Origin: Pipra filicauda
Lineage: Eukaryota > Chordata > Aves > Passeriformes > Pipridae
Length of the DNA stretch: 64,000 nt
NCBI RefSeq assembly: GCF_003945595.2
Contig: NW_024103452.1
Location: 2,933,493-2,997,492 of the forward strand
Direction: 5' to 3'
In this document: in pieces, positions 36,840-48,500 of the stretch
Layout: the number at the start of each line of letters is the position of its first letter
Position numbering within the stretch: the first letter of the stretch is position 1
Translations under genes and position numbers: made by a program
Notes under the pieces: model-generated
Database searches by the model: none
Told to the model about the DNA's origin: nothing
Seen by the model: only the letters and a program-made list of their open reading frames with translations

Positions 36840-38100
36840 CCGTAATCTCATTTTCCCTGACATTCATGATTGTGTAGACTTCTAAAATACCTTCCAAGAT
36901 ATCATTTTTTTGAGACAGAAAGGGTCTTAGAATATTTACAGAAATAATTCCACATCACTGAACACCCTTGTTGCCCTTCTTTGCATCTTTTTCAGTTTTA
37001 TTTATATCATTTTTGAGATATAGAGATTAGTTATACAGTTTTAAAGATAAATGTATGCAGTGTTTTTTGTTTTATTATCTAATTTCTTCTCAGTAATTCT
37101 TAGTTGCATGTTCTTTTGCCTTTTGTTTTATTGGTGGAGCTTTGAACTTCACTTTTTATGACTCTATCACAACCCCAACTTCTTGCAACTTGCGTTGCAA
37201 TGATCAACTTAGAGCCCATCCTTTTATATGTGATGTTGAAATTCTTTTTCCTTGAGTGCACTGTTTTATGTTTATCCATTTTGAATTCCGCCTCTCATTT
37301 TATTACTTTACAGCTCAGTCTCATAAAGTCCTTTTGCAAGGCTTTACAGCCACTGCTCATCTCAATTTATGTGATTAATTTAACAGCCTTTGCAAACTTT
37401 CTTACCTTGCTGATCACCCCCTGATTTAGTTCAGTTATTTGTAAGGTAAACACGCAGATCTCAGCACAGCTCCCTGCAGAACTGCACTGGTGTCCCTCTG
37501 TTGCAAGGACTGGCCATATACTTCAGCCTTATGTTTGCTATCTCTTTGGTGAATGATTTATCTATGCAAGGACATTCTTTTTTTTTTGCTTTGCTCCTTG
37601 TTTCCTTAGATGCTAATGCTGAGAGGCTTTGCCAAGAGCCTTTGGAAATCCAAGCAAAATTTTATCAGCAACATACTTTGTTCCCCTACTTTTGTTGGTT
37701 GTTTTAAGGTATTCTATTAGATTTCAAAGACATTAAATCCTTCTGTAAAAGCCATACTGACGCTTTGTAAGCAGACTATATGTAAAGGTATCCATAGATT
37801 ATTTTCTTTATTAGTTTTTTAATAATTTGGTAAAACCAAATATCAGACTTGGAGGACTGTATCCTTTGGGACTGCCTGGAGACATTCTGAAAGTCTTTGC
37901 CACTTTTCTGTCATTATATATCACAGCAATTTTTACAAGCGATTGCACGTCACTACTAGCACTTCAGCTATGTCATTTTTTTGAATGCCCATAGAATTCT
38001 TGGGTAATTAACAAGCTTTGTTTCTGCAATTTCTTGTAGATTTTGTTTATATATCCCATATTCTGTGGTCAGTTAAATTTTAGGCAGATTCTCTGAGCAA
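36840..38100 (-). mobile_element. Ancient, diverged CR1-type LINE, antisense
   Basis: Read on the plus strand, the region follows the reverse complement of an old reptile/bird CR1 over about 1.2 kb. Successive landmarks are 'ttcatgattgtgtagacttct' (36861), 'cacccttgttgcccttctttg' (36962), 'tttgagata' (37012), 'gttttattatct' (37069), 'tttatccattttgaattc' (37270), 'cctttgcaaactttc' (37386), 'gcagaactgcactggtg' (37475), 'ggtattctattagatt' (37708), 'gccatactgac' (37750) and 'attcttgggtaatt' (37996). These run in order from the 3' untranslated region back into the reverse-transcriptase C-terminus. There are many substitutions and indels and no intact frame. The ends are approximate. Open frames on the plus strand here (37158-37424, 37501-37707) are antisense by-products. 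Confidence 0.7.
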
Positions 38101-40380
38101 TCTTCAACAATGAAAGGTTCTATTTTAACTGATTCCTTCCACTGTGATTTCCAGTTGTATTCCTTATGTGATTTTTGCCTAATCATCATTGTCTGTATAG
38201 AATCTATTGCTGGATTCCTAATTTTGATAAATATGGGGAAAAACTTATTGGTTTTTTTCAATTTTTTTTTCAACTTTTCTTTCAATCCCTTGTTTGTCCT
38301 GTCTTATGGAGTTTCCACTGGTGGTCAGGCAGATGTAAATGTCAGCATTATAGCAGATCTATCTAGTTTTTTTTTTCCTATCTCTTTTTTTTCTCCCTAA
38401 ACTAGTAATTTTTTTCCTGTATATAATATTTAATTTTAAATATTAATTTATAAAGTTATTATATATATAAAGTCAGAGGCATATTGAATATGAAGGGACT
38501 CATGAGACTGCTTTATCATGTTTTGTATATATTTTCCAACCACTTAAAAATATTTACATACATTTTAATCTGTAACATCTGGCAGGCAAAGAGTAAATGA
38601 TAAGCATCCTCACTGCATAAATCAGCTTTATCCTGTTCAGTGAAAGGTCCACCTCTTTGGGTATCTTATGTCTAACAGTGCTACTATCAGTGTTCACGGG
38701 AAGCCTAAAAGAACAGTGAAAGCATTGGCTGACGTTTCCCGTGGCCACAGAGCCTCTGACAGCTGTTGGTTTTGTCACTTCCTCATACGAAATTTACCCC
38801 ATGTTTTATAGTCCCCAGAGCCCTTGTTTCTCTGGGAGTCTGTGTAATACCTCCTGTAATTGCTATATATTCGAACTTCACAATATCCTAAGGCAGTTAT
38901 GTTCCTTGATTTATGTCCTTATCTTATTAAAAGGCCTGTTTAAAGGGATACCACGGCATCTGATAATTTTACTCTTACCAGCTTCTATCATGTTTTCAGG
39001 AAAAGGGCATAAATCGTTCTGGTTCAATATGTGGTTACTAAAAAAAAAATGCATAGCATCGACTTTCCTGTGTAAAATTGTTGTCTTTCAATTAAGATTA
39101 ACCACAGTTATCATAATAAATAGTCAACAAGTAGTCATGAATATAATGTATGTCTTATTTTTTAAAAAAAAATATTCCACTGACATGTATTCTACTTATT
39201 TAAACTTTAGCCAGCAATCTGGAAGAGCTGTGTCTTTAGCTAAAAAAGAAAGAAAACTCATCTGGCTAAAAGAAATTTTTCTGTTTTGGAAGAAGCTGTT
39301 GTAACCAGCTGTTAGGATCATTACAGCCCAAAGTGCACCCGCCACCCATGAATATTTTAAATACGCTGAAGAGTTTTGGTTTTTAAACACGTTTCTTATT
39401 TCCTTTAGTCCTTGAAGCATTTAATGTATATGAAGATACCACAATAAGTCATGTTCAAATTATCTAGAACTTGCTTTAATTAAGAGTTATAAATTTATAT
39501 TACATTTTATAGTCAAAATAAATTTTAGGCCCTAGAATCACTTTTTTAATGTAAAATTTGCCACTGTACAAAACATTCCTTTGTCATAATGATGGAAGTA
39601 TATCATGTTTAACATTTCTGTGGTATAATTCTCCCTCAGTAAGTTCTTTGGAACATTTGCATCTCCTACCTTCAGATAAACAAGCCTAGTTCCTAATGAA
39701 GCAAAGAACCACACTTAATATTGTCTAAATTATGAACAAGAAAGATCTGTTTCATAAGTGCAGTTTTTACTCTGTGCACGACTTTCCCTCAAAAAATTCT
39801 TTTAGACTTGCAGTTGACACAAAGACACAAATACTGATTCTGTGAAGGTTTATTTGTAGAAGTTTTATTATTTGCAGCCTGAGCGATCCTCTTTGATTTC
39901 CCTTTAAATTTCATCTGCATTTGAAAATAAAATAGTCTATGGTTCATTTGGCCCTCAGATGCCGAATTTATATAATGCATGTCTATACTGCTGGACAGAG
40001 CACTCCTGTATGTGCTGACTTCTGGGACAAGTTCTGTTCTCAGCACTGTCTGGGAGGATAACGGTACAAACCAAAACTGTGCCATAGGGCATGTTCACCA
40101 GAATGCAGTACCTTGTACCAGTATTTGAACCTAAACTCCTGCTTGTTTACTTTCTTTGTATAAATGCAATCCTCAAATAATTGATGATATATCAAAGAGT
40201 TTTATACTTCAGAGCTGAATTGTTTTTTCCGAGCTGTTTATTTAGGCTGTTACAGTTCAGTATGTGCCTTGACATCAGCAAAGGACAAGCCAAGCCACAT
40301 GGTATTGCTTATTCTCCTTCACAGACTTTTTGAACACAGAAAAATGAATAGAAGAGATAGGTGGGGGGAGGGGTAGAAAT
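38101..40380. other. AT-rich non-coding stretch with a 187-codon open frame
   Basis: T-runs occur around 38257-38280 and 38368-38395. The frame 38741-39304 (plus, 187 codons) is long for this base composition. It reads as hydrophobic and Lys-rich translation of AT-rich DNA, with A-runs inside, and I see no domain, exon boundary or family resemblance. I do not call it a gene. Confidence 0.5.
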
Positions 40381-40405
40381 AAAAAAAAAAAAAAAAAGAA
40401 AAAAA
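40381..40405. repeat. Poly-A run
   Basis: Seventeen A bases, one G, then seven A bases. It directly follows a G-rich stretch (ggtggggggaggggtag). It could be the A-tail of a retrocopy, but no processed-gene body is recognised upstream. Confidence 0.9.
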
Positions 40406-41909
40406 GGAGTCTTCAGTTCTTCCCTCACTGAAACAGAAACATTTAAAATCTTTTAACCTAGTCTATTCAAATAAAAATAATCAGTGTCAGTTATGCATAG
40501 CAATTTACCTCTTCACACAAGAATTATGATTCTGTAATAAAAAAACTCCACAAGTCAGTTTTCTTTATATCAAAAGGGACAAAAAGCTCCTTATAAAAAG
40601 TGTTTATGAATATTATATAAAAGAACAAACAGCAATGACAGCATGCTGCTTCTGAAGAGCTGAAGATTTTTGAAGATTATTCTGTAGCTTGTATATCCAA
40701 ATCTAATTGTTAAGAAGTTCAGAGGAGTATGAATCAAACAGGAGATAAAGCTCTTCAAAATTTCCATGCATACATTTGCCCACTGATGCTCATATTAAGG
40801 TACCGATTGCTTTTAAAGGAGTCTAGCACTGTACCCCGTGCCAAAGAACAACCACACGTAATTATTGGACTTTTCCTGTTGCAACCACTCTAATGTGATG
40901 CATTTTCCTTCCTACATCTAACAGGTATCAGTGTACATGGTGCCAGATCCAGGTGTCAAAGCCAGTTTTCAGCAAGAGGGGAACTCTATGCTTACCTGTA
41001 AGGAGGAAATGAAATGATGCTGCTATTGCAGGTGCATGGTAGCACAATGGAAGCAGGAGATAGTCCCTCAGGAGAATAAAAGGAGGTGGGAGGCTACACT
41101 CTGGCTAAAACAGGCTTCATGATGGCTTTAGCTGCAGTGCAGACAAATGATGAAAGGGAAACATCAAAGGCAGGATTCACCATGCAAAATGAAATGCCCA
41201 AATTTAAATGCCATTGTATAGATATTTGCATAAAAATTAGACAAATCCTGTTAGAGATAGTGGGGATGTCTATGGGGATGGCTCAGTTGCCAGCACACAA
41301 ATGGTCACTGCTAGCAGAGATGGGTCTCCTGTTGCTTCTGCTGAGGCCAGGGCTGCTGCAGGACTTCTGTGTGCTCCTCCTGTGCAGATGTTCTGGGTGC
41401 TGAGAATAAGCAAAATGTCACTGCCTGCCAGAGCCCAGGCAAACAAGTGAAACCCTTTGTCAATATAGTCAGTCAGGTGTGGAGAGCTCCAGCCGGGGAG
41501 GTGCTTGGGGGTGAACTGAGCAGTTCTCTAACCTCCATGAAATGAGCAGTTCTCTAGCCCCCAAGGTGGGCAGACTTAGACTCAGCTGTAACATCAAGTT
41601 CACATGTAATAAGGACATCTTCATGTATGTGGGTCTGGACCCAAAACTGACCCTGAAGATCTTTCTCAGGTGCCCACACACTGCTATCTCCTGCTGTTTG
41701 ACATGCCTTAGCAAGCTTTGGACTTCCATGTAATGTAGTCTATGGGAAACCTCTGACTGGTGCAACAGTCAAGTTCAACCAAGAAAAAACAGGACAAGGT
41801 GAGCAATGACCTGAGCCTCACATTTCTGGAAGTTAACAAAGGTTTAGCAGAAACTGTGTTGTATTAAATCTCGATCAGGTCATGTTTCCCTCTTAGTAAT
41901 GTTGTTTTG
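40406..41909. other. Non-coding stretch with a more GC-rich block
   Basis: The part from about 41030 to 41760 is richer in G and C than the surroundings. It contains a 14-base direct repeat (tgagcagttctcta at 41517-41530 and 41543-41556). Frames on both strands (41086-41403 plus, 41469-41765 minus) match no protein I know. An unidentified old transposon is possible. Confidence 0.45.
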
Positions 41910-41925
41910 TTTTTTTTTTTTTTTT
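41910..41925. repeat. Poly-T run
   Basis: Sixteen consecutive T bases. About 60 bases later there is a pyrimidine-rich 'cttctctttgcag', which together could look like a splice acceptor region. Confidence 0.95.
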
Positions 41926-44900
41926 ACCCTGGACCCCATGTATTGTTCCTGATCTCTCATTTCTTCCCACTTCTCTTTGCAGGATCCTTATGACCCAGAC
42001 CAGTCTCACCCTGTTTCACACTGGTCTCTCTCAGAGCCTATATGAGCTCCTTCAAGATGAGTTTCAGAAGAATTTTCTTTGTGGAAATGATACACTTTTT
42101 GCAGTGGATGGCCAGCTGCACTACTGTAACAATGTGTTTCACGGCTTCTTCACATCACAGGCACACAGGGACATATTGTCCTTCCCCCCTTCAACTTCAG
42201 TCCTAAAGAAATATTTGAAATGGCAGTATCTACTGTAAAGTTTAATGAGATGATATGCTTCCAGAGCATTCTGAGATCTTCAAATGACATTTTGCACTGG
42301 AAATAAAGCTACTTTCTTTAAAGACAAGAAAAGGAAGAGAAATCAGAATACTACAATGATTTCAACCTTCCTCATGAATTTGAGCTGAATTACATGCTCT
42401 CCTAGTTTACAACAGTATAGGTGTTTTTTTTCCAAAAAAATTCAATAAATTAAGTTGTGTTTTGTAAACTCATCACCAAAAGAAAATAAAGAAGATGTTA
42501 TAGACAAACTCTATATAAGAAAAAAGGAAGCCCTCTTGTATCAAATTTGGACTAGGATAGATCATCCTTGGCAAATGAATACTCTAGAAATAGAAATAGG
42601 ATCTCCAAATTCAAAGTGTGACAGGAAGGTCTGAGATGCCTACTGTCACCTATTTTTCTTAAAAAACCCACAGTAATCAGAGGATTTATCATGACAATAA
42701 TCCCTGAATAAAATGGAGAAAAAGAGTATTAAATCACACATTCCAATTTCTCATAATACTGGTTATTATCCTTTCTCCAATATTCAGTGGCAGCAAATCC
42801 CTTTTATCAGGCTACCCAACCTCTTGTGTTGAATTGTAAATGTTGTGAAAAGTGACTTTGTAAGAGGTGAAATAAAGAAAAACCTCTGCACTAACAAAAA
42901 GTCAGTGTTCTACATAACTGAAAATACTGTACAGCTGCTATTCAGATTTAAATAAGGAAAGTAATTTCTTTTCAGAAGCAAAACTTGGACAATCGGTAAA
43001 TTTGAGAGCAATGACAGAATTGTGGGGAATATCACAGTGATTTCTGACTGACAAATGAAAAATAATGATACATGGTAAAAAGCAGCATTGCAGTCAATGT
43101 CTGTATTATTAGGAAAAAAACCCCATCCATTCAAGGTTAAACTGTCTTCTGAAACATGAACATGGCTTTTGACCCTGCTATTCTAACCTTTAAAGATGCG
43201 TTTTCAGAGAAACTGTTGTTTTCTGCATTGCAAGACCTTATATAAAAAGAAATGCAAGTACAAAAATGTTTCAGATAATTAAATGCATTAGACAATGAAG
43301 CAAATCAGTTTGGTTTTTACAATCTCTGTTACGTTTGCAGTGCAAAGAAAACATTTCAGTAAGTGGTCTTTTCTCTAGCTTTCTAATCTTTAGTTTTGCT
43401 GAAGCTAGACTGAGTACTATTTTGATACAGAAACTAAGTGTTAAATGAGTTGCAGTGCCTTTTCCAACTGCTAATTTGAAGGTAATTTGCACAATGCAGT
43501 GTGCATTCTGAGTTGTGAAAAAATATTTGGGTAAAGACAGATGCAACAGCTGTGACATTTTATGCATGTCTAGATTGTTGAGATTCTTTAGAATAGTCCT
43601 CAACAAAATGGTACTGCTGCTACCATAATCCTTGTATGACAATCCACAGTGCTAAAAGCCAGGCCACATTCTTCGGTTTCCTTTTAAAGCTATTGGATAA
43701 AGTCCTTCCTCCAGTAAAGTCAAGTTAAAATAAAAATTACCATGGACCTGAAATGTGCCCAGGTTTCTGTCTTGAGCAAAGAATAAATCCAGTTTTACTT
43801 GAACACCCACATTTGATTCAACATTTTAGTTTTTGTTAATTTCCTCCACAAGTGAAAGTGCATTGTGCTTTTTTTTAAAATATTGGAGAAAAAAAACTTA
43901 TTAATCACTGTTATCCTAAATATTTTGTTTGCATGTGTGTACTCACATGATGGCAGTGTTTCCTGCATTTTATACTGCTTAACATAAATATTATTACTCT
44001 TATTTTATATTAAGGGTAAAAACAAAAATTAATTCACTTATAGCATGGCACAAAGTTGTAATTTGTAGAGATTTGGTGGATAAAGAAATCTACATTTCAG
44101 TTGCTTCAGGTTATTCTATAACTTTACATTCAAGTTAGATGCATGAGCTAATAGTTGGCACAGAATCACAATAACTGTATTAAATTATAAAGATGTTCTC
44201 AATATTTTAGATTACACATGGAAAAGTTACTGAGTTATTAATATATTTATTAATTGAATATGGGTTATTTGTTAGAATCAGTTCCAAGTTAGTAATAGTG
44301 AACAAAAAGTTAATAATCCCTTATGGCTGTTTAGGAGACTTCCTGGAAATCAATTGACTGCTTCAGTCCCCATTGTAGCACAAAACTTTCCCTTACACTT
44401 CACAAAGCTGCCATCAATGTCCAGGCAGTTGCCACCAAGGCTGATTATGCTACTGGAAAGGTAAAAGAAGTTATTGAAGGTGCTGAACCACAATTCAAAG
44501 CTTTTCTGTTAGTGTTGCAAAGTTTTTCAAGGAAGTTTTGCCCTTAAAGAGCAAGAAAAAATGAAAATCTTCTCTCCAGAGATAAAAACTTATTTGTGGA
44601 GTTTTTTATTCATGTTTGGAAGAAGCGAGCAGTATGATAAGGATTTATCATCCAATTAGAAAATGCTTCTCAAAAGAAGGGAATGGCTTGCTCCTGCAGG
44701 TGAGTGTGTTCTGTCGCAGTCCTGTAGGTGCTGAGGGAAACAGAACTTTAACAAATTATCAGGTCTGATAGACTAACACACTCACCTCAGATTTGTAATA
44801 TCTAGAATTTGATTCAGACTAATTTTAAGTAATGTATTTTGCTTGGGCAGCAGAAAAAAAATGTAGCTTTCCCCAAAGAAATTGTATTTAATGGATGGTA

Positions 44901-45563
44901 CTTCCAGGAATAACATCTTGGAATTGCTCGTACGGGGGGCATCCATTTTGTTGCATAAATACGCTACAAAAAAATGTGCCTTGTGTCATTTCTGATCTGT
45001 AAACATTGCATTTAGTCAGTTATACTGTGCTGATTAGGTATCTGTGGCTAAATGAACACTTGCAGAAAAAGAAAAACATTTATGTGTTTGATGGCATCTT
45101 GCTTTTTGTCTCCGATTCAGTCTTCGGTCTGCCAAAAGTACTAGAGATAGTAATGGAATTTGGACTACATTCTGATTATGGATATCAGGACAAATCTGAG
45201 CTATATTCATTCCAGTCCAGGGTATATAAATACCCTTAATTTTAATGGCTACTTTTCTAGCCTAATCTTCCTGAAAAATCAAGTTTAAACCTAGGATCTT
45301 TTAGAAAACAAATCCAGAGGCATTTGTTACCAGAATATCACCAGAATAAGTATTTGGACTGGAACTTGATTGGACAAACTTTGTGATGGACAGATCAGTG
45401 GGAAAGGAAAGGGGATGGGCAAAGCTGCTGGAGAAAGCAGACACTAACTCCAAAAGAAAAGGAAATTTGCAAAGATAACAACCCTGTCTGAAATCACATC
45501 CTACCAGGAAAATATATTACTGTGTCTATTTTTTATTCCTTGAAAGTACAGGCCAAAGCCCTC
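41926..45563. other. AT-rich non-coding stretch with one exon-like candidate
   Basis: The frame 41990-42238 follows a splice-acceptor-like 'tctctttgcag' (ending 41983), but I cannot match its translation to any family and see no donor site that settles it. The stretch 44395-44530 also reads open for about 45 codons without a recognisable product. Otherwise it is AT-rich unique sequence. Confidence 0.4.
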
Positions 45564-45583
45564 TTTTTTTTTTTTTTTTTTTT
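45564..45583. repeat. Poly-T run (T20)
   Basis: Twenty consecutive T bases, the longest homopolymer noticed in the window. On the minus strand it is an A20 run. No retrocopy body is recognised beside it. Confidence 0.95.
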
Positions 45584-48500
45584 CCCCTGAATCTCTGTGA
45601 AAGGGAAAAATTATTTGAGTCTGAGAGTTTTGTCTTCTGCTCCTTTTGACTCCTATGTAAAGGCACTGTAGGGGAGTGTATGAAATCAGTGGCATAGAGG
45701 AGTCCTAGAAAAAAGACATGGAATAGTCATGCATGGGTCACCAATGCACCATTTCAGTGCATTTAGTACTTCATAAAAATAAGGGGAATATTTAAAATTA
45801 GGAACAAAGAGCTCTCTTTCCTTATAGTTCTTTCAGCTGATTTCTTGACCTGAAGTTAAATTCTGTTGAGCTCCCTTGGAAAGAAATAACTCTTTCCATC
45901 TCTAGGATAGGGTGAAAAAGTAAGTGTTGTGATTACATTGGTGAGAACTGTTCATAGTCAGGCTAATTTTTATTTGAATCTGTATTTGCTCTGAGAGAAG
46001 ATTTGCAGGAATGTTTGCTTGATTGTTTCTCAGTCATTTAACCCTTTCTTACAATCTCATCCAAGCAACAACACCGGACTGAATAGTTATACAAAACACT
46101 TGGTTTCTTTAGGATCTATTATTGCACTGGTAAATCAGAGCTCTTCCTTGTGAGTAAGAAAAGGACGTGAACAAGAAAATGTTGGATTGTTATTAACAGT
46201 GTAAGAACATGAGGCTCCCCTTTTTCGTGGCTTAGGGTTGTTTCTGGTGTTGCAATGGCCTTAAAGCTTCCCTAACCACAGAGTTTTGTGTGTCATGGCA
46301 GGTAACATTCTGCCAGGCCTGCAGCTGAGACACTTGAGTTCACAGTTTTCCTTGCTGAAGTAAGTCAAAGTACATATAAATGTTTATGTACTGGCAAAGT
46401 ATTTAAGAATAAAAATAAGAGCATGCAGAAGGCAGGCAGCCATACCATAAACTTAGCTTTGAACCTTACTTTCTGCTCTCACTTTACATTTTTCTTTCTT
46501 GTTTTGGCATCCATGGCAAAATGCCATTTCTTTCTTGCTTTCTCTTGTTATATGTCAGGCTCTCTAAACACTGCAGTCTGTTCCAAGCCAATATTGCTAA
46601 GACAAATTTAGTGGCATACCACTCTAATAATGTTAACAGAGCATTGGAGTTAGATATTGCTAGAGCCTTTTACAGTTATGTGGTGATGATTCAACACAAC
46701 TCACTGCTCTGATGTGCTCTGATGGCCCGCAGGTGGGGACAGAAACATCTCTTTCAACAGGAGATTGTTTCCTAATGGGGCTGATCATGAATAATACTGG
46801 TGATTTTTGACACTGTCTGTGGCCAGGTAGACAGAGAATGTAATATTGACCTATGGAAGGGTTTCTTCTGATAATTGTATTCCTTTCTTGTACAGGAGTT
46901 AATTGTCTCTCCATGACAGTCTGTTTCTTATACCTGCCAAATATTGTCATTCATTATTTGCAATTTCTAGACTCATTATCAGACCATTAAAGCCATTGAT
47001 TTTGAATCTAGATAATTTTAAAATATCCTATTACAGTCTATTTCATAACTATGTGAACAATCAAAGACTATTCTGTTTGTTTGTTTGTTTATCTGGGCTT
47101 TGAAAGAAACAGGAATTTGATCACTATCACATGGAGTTTTGGTCCTCTTGCATGAGAAGGATTTGTTCTAACAAATACTCAGCTGTAGTTTTTGGCTGTT
47201 GAGATACACTTCAAAATGCACTGACTGCCAAAATAAAAGCAAGTAATCTAGACTTACAAAATAAATTCTGATCCATTCTCAAACAGGGAACTTCTTTTGC
47301 AATGAAATTACTTTAGAAAAAGAACCACCACAAAATACAAAGTTTTGTTAAAATAGACTCTAAATATAATATAAAAATATTCTCATTCAATCAATATATT
47401 ATTGGCAGCTTGAATATGCAAGGAGAAATGCCTGAACTTCAGGAAAAAATATTGAAAATATCCTATATAGAAATATGCCTCTGACTCTGCATCCCTTTGC
47501 AGACATATCCATTTGCATAGACACTTTGTGGATTTTCTAATAAACTACACATTTTCTTTTAGAAAAAATCCTATGTAAATTCTCCAGAGCATAAAATGGC
47601 ATCAAAAATTATTTTTTTGTCATTCAAGACACTATTTTTTCTGTTGTGGAACTTGAGTTATTGCAGGTGCTCACCTCAGTGTGGTTTAATTTGAAGATGA
47701 GCCAGTGCTTTGTGCCTGAACTCCTTTCACTTGTGAATGGTATTAGTCTCCCATTTCTAGCTCGTGTCAGTGACATAGGTGGCACATAACATTTGGAAAG
47801 TGGCACATTTTGATTAATCATATTTTTAAAGGGAAAGTTTTTCTTCTTTGGGAGAGGACTGCCAGATGATAATCCTGAATGGTTAAGGACAGATTCCTGA
47901 AGCCTTCAATCAAGCATGTCAAGCTCAGACAATGTGGATTTTTCAGCTCCCTGCCCTTGATAGGGAGCTTTTTTTCCAGCTCAGAAACAAAACTGTTTCA
48001 GATCTCATTTTGTGGCACTTAGTTTTCCCCCTCAGGGTCCTACCCTAGCTCTGACCTGGAAGCTGGACATTGCACTACCAGGCTCTGAGTGCTGGATTTT
48101 TTATCAAGTGCAACACCTAAGACGTAATTTCCTCAACTTTTCAATAAGAATGGGCTACATTTCAGACTTGGTATCATCCAGCAATATCTGCTCTGTGGCA
48201 CTGCAGAAGAAATGTGCATATGGAACAGGGAATAGAGACTACACTTTCCAAAGCACATCCAAAGGTTTGACATCTTTCAAACTTAAGTGACAGTGTGTTG
48301 AGTGGGAAGCACTTGTCCAATTACACAACCCTAGCACAAGGAACATCCCCAGGGATGTTCTTTTCCTTTACATATTCCGTTACATATTGCATTCTTTATA
48401 GTCCTGCTGTGTCAGAAAATACCCATAAGGCAGGGAAGAGCATGGTCTCCTAACTACTGAAATGTTTCTTGATATTTAGCCTAGGTTTTCCTTTGCTCAT

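Noticed and set aside
37158..37707. Two plus-strand frames of 88 and 68 codons
   Set aside because: They lie antisense inside the old CR1 relic and are by-products of it.
43271..43642. 123-codon frame on the minus strand
   Set aside because: No domain or signal is recognised; chance opening in AT-rich DNA.
44395..44530. Stretch that reads like coding sequence (contains GKVKEVIEG)
   Set aside because: About 45 codons with no start, no clear exon borders and no family match. It is too weak to call.
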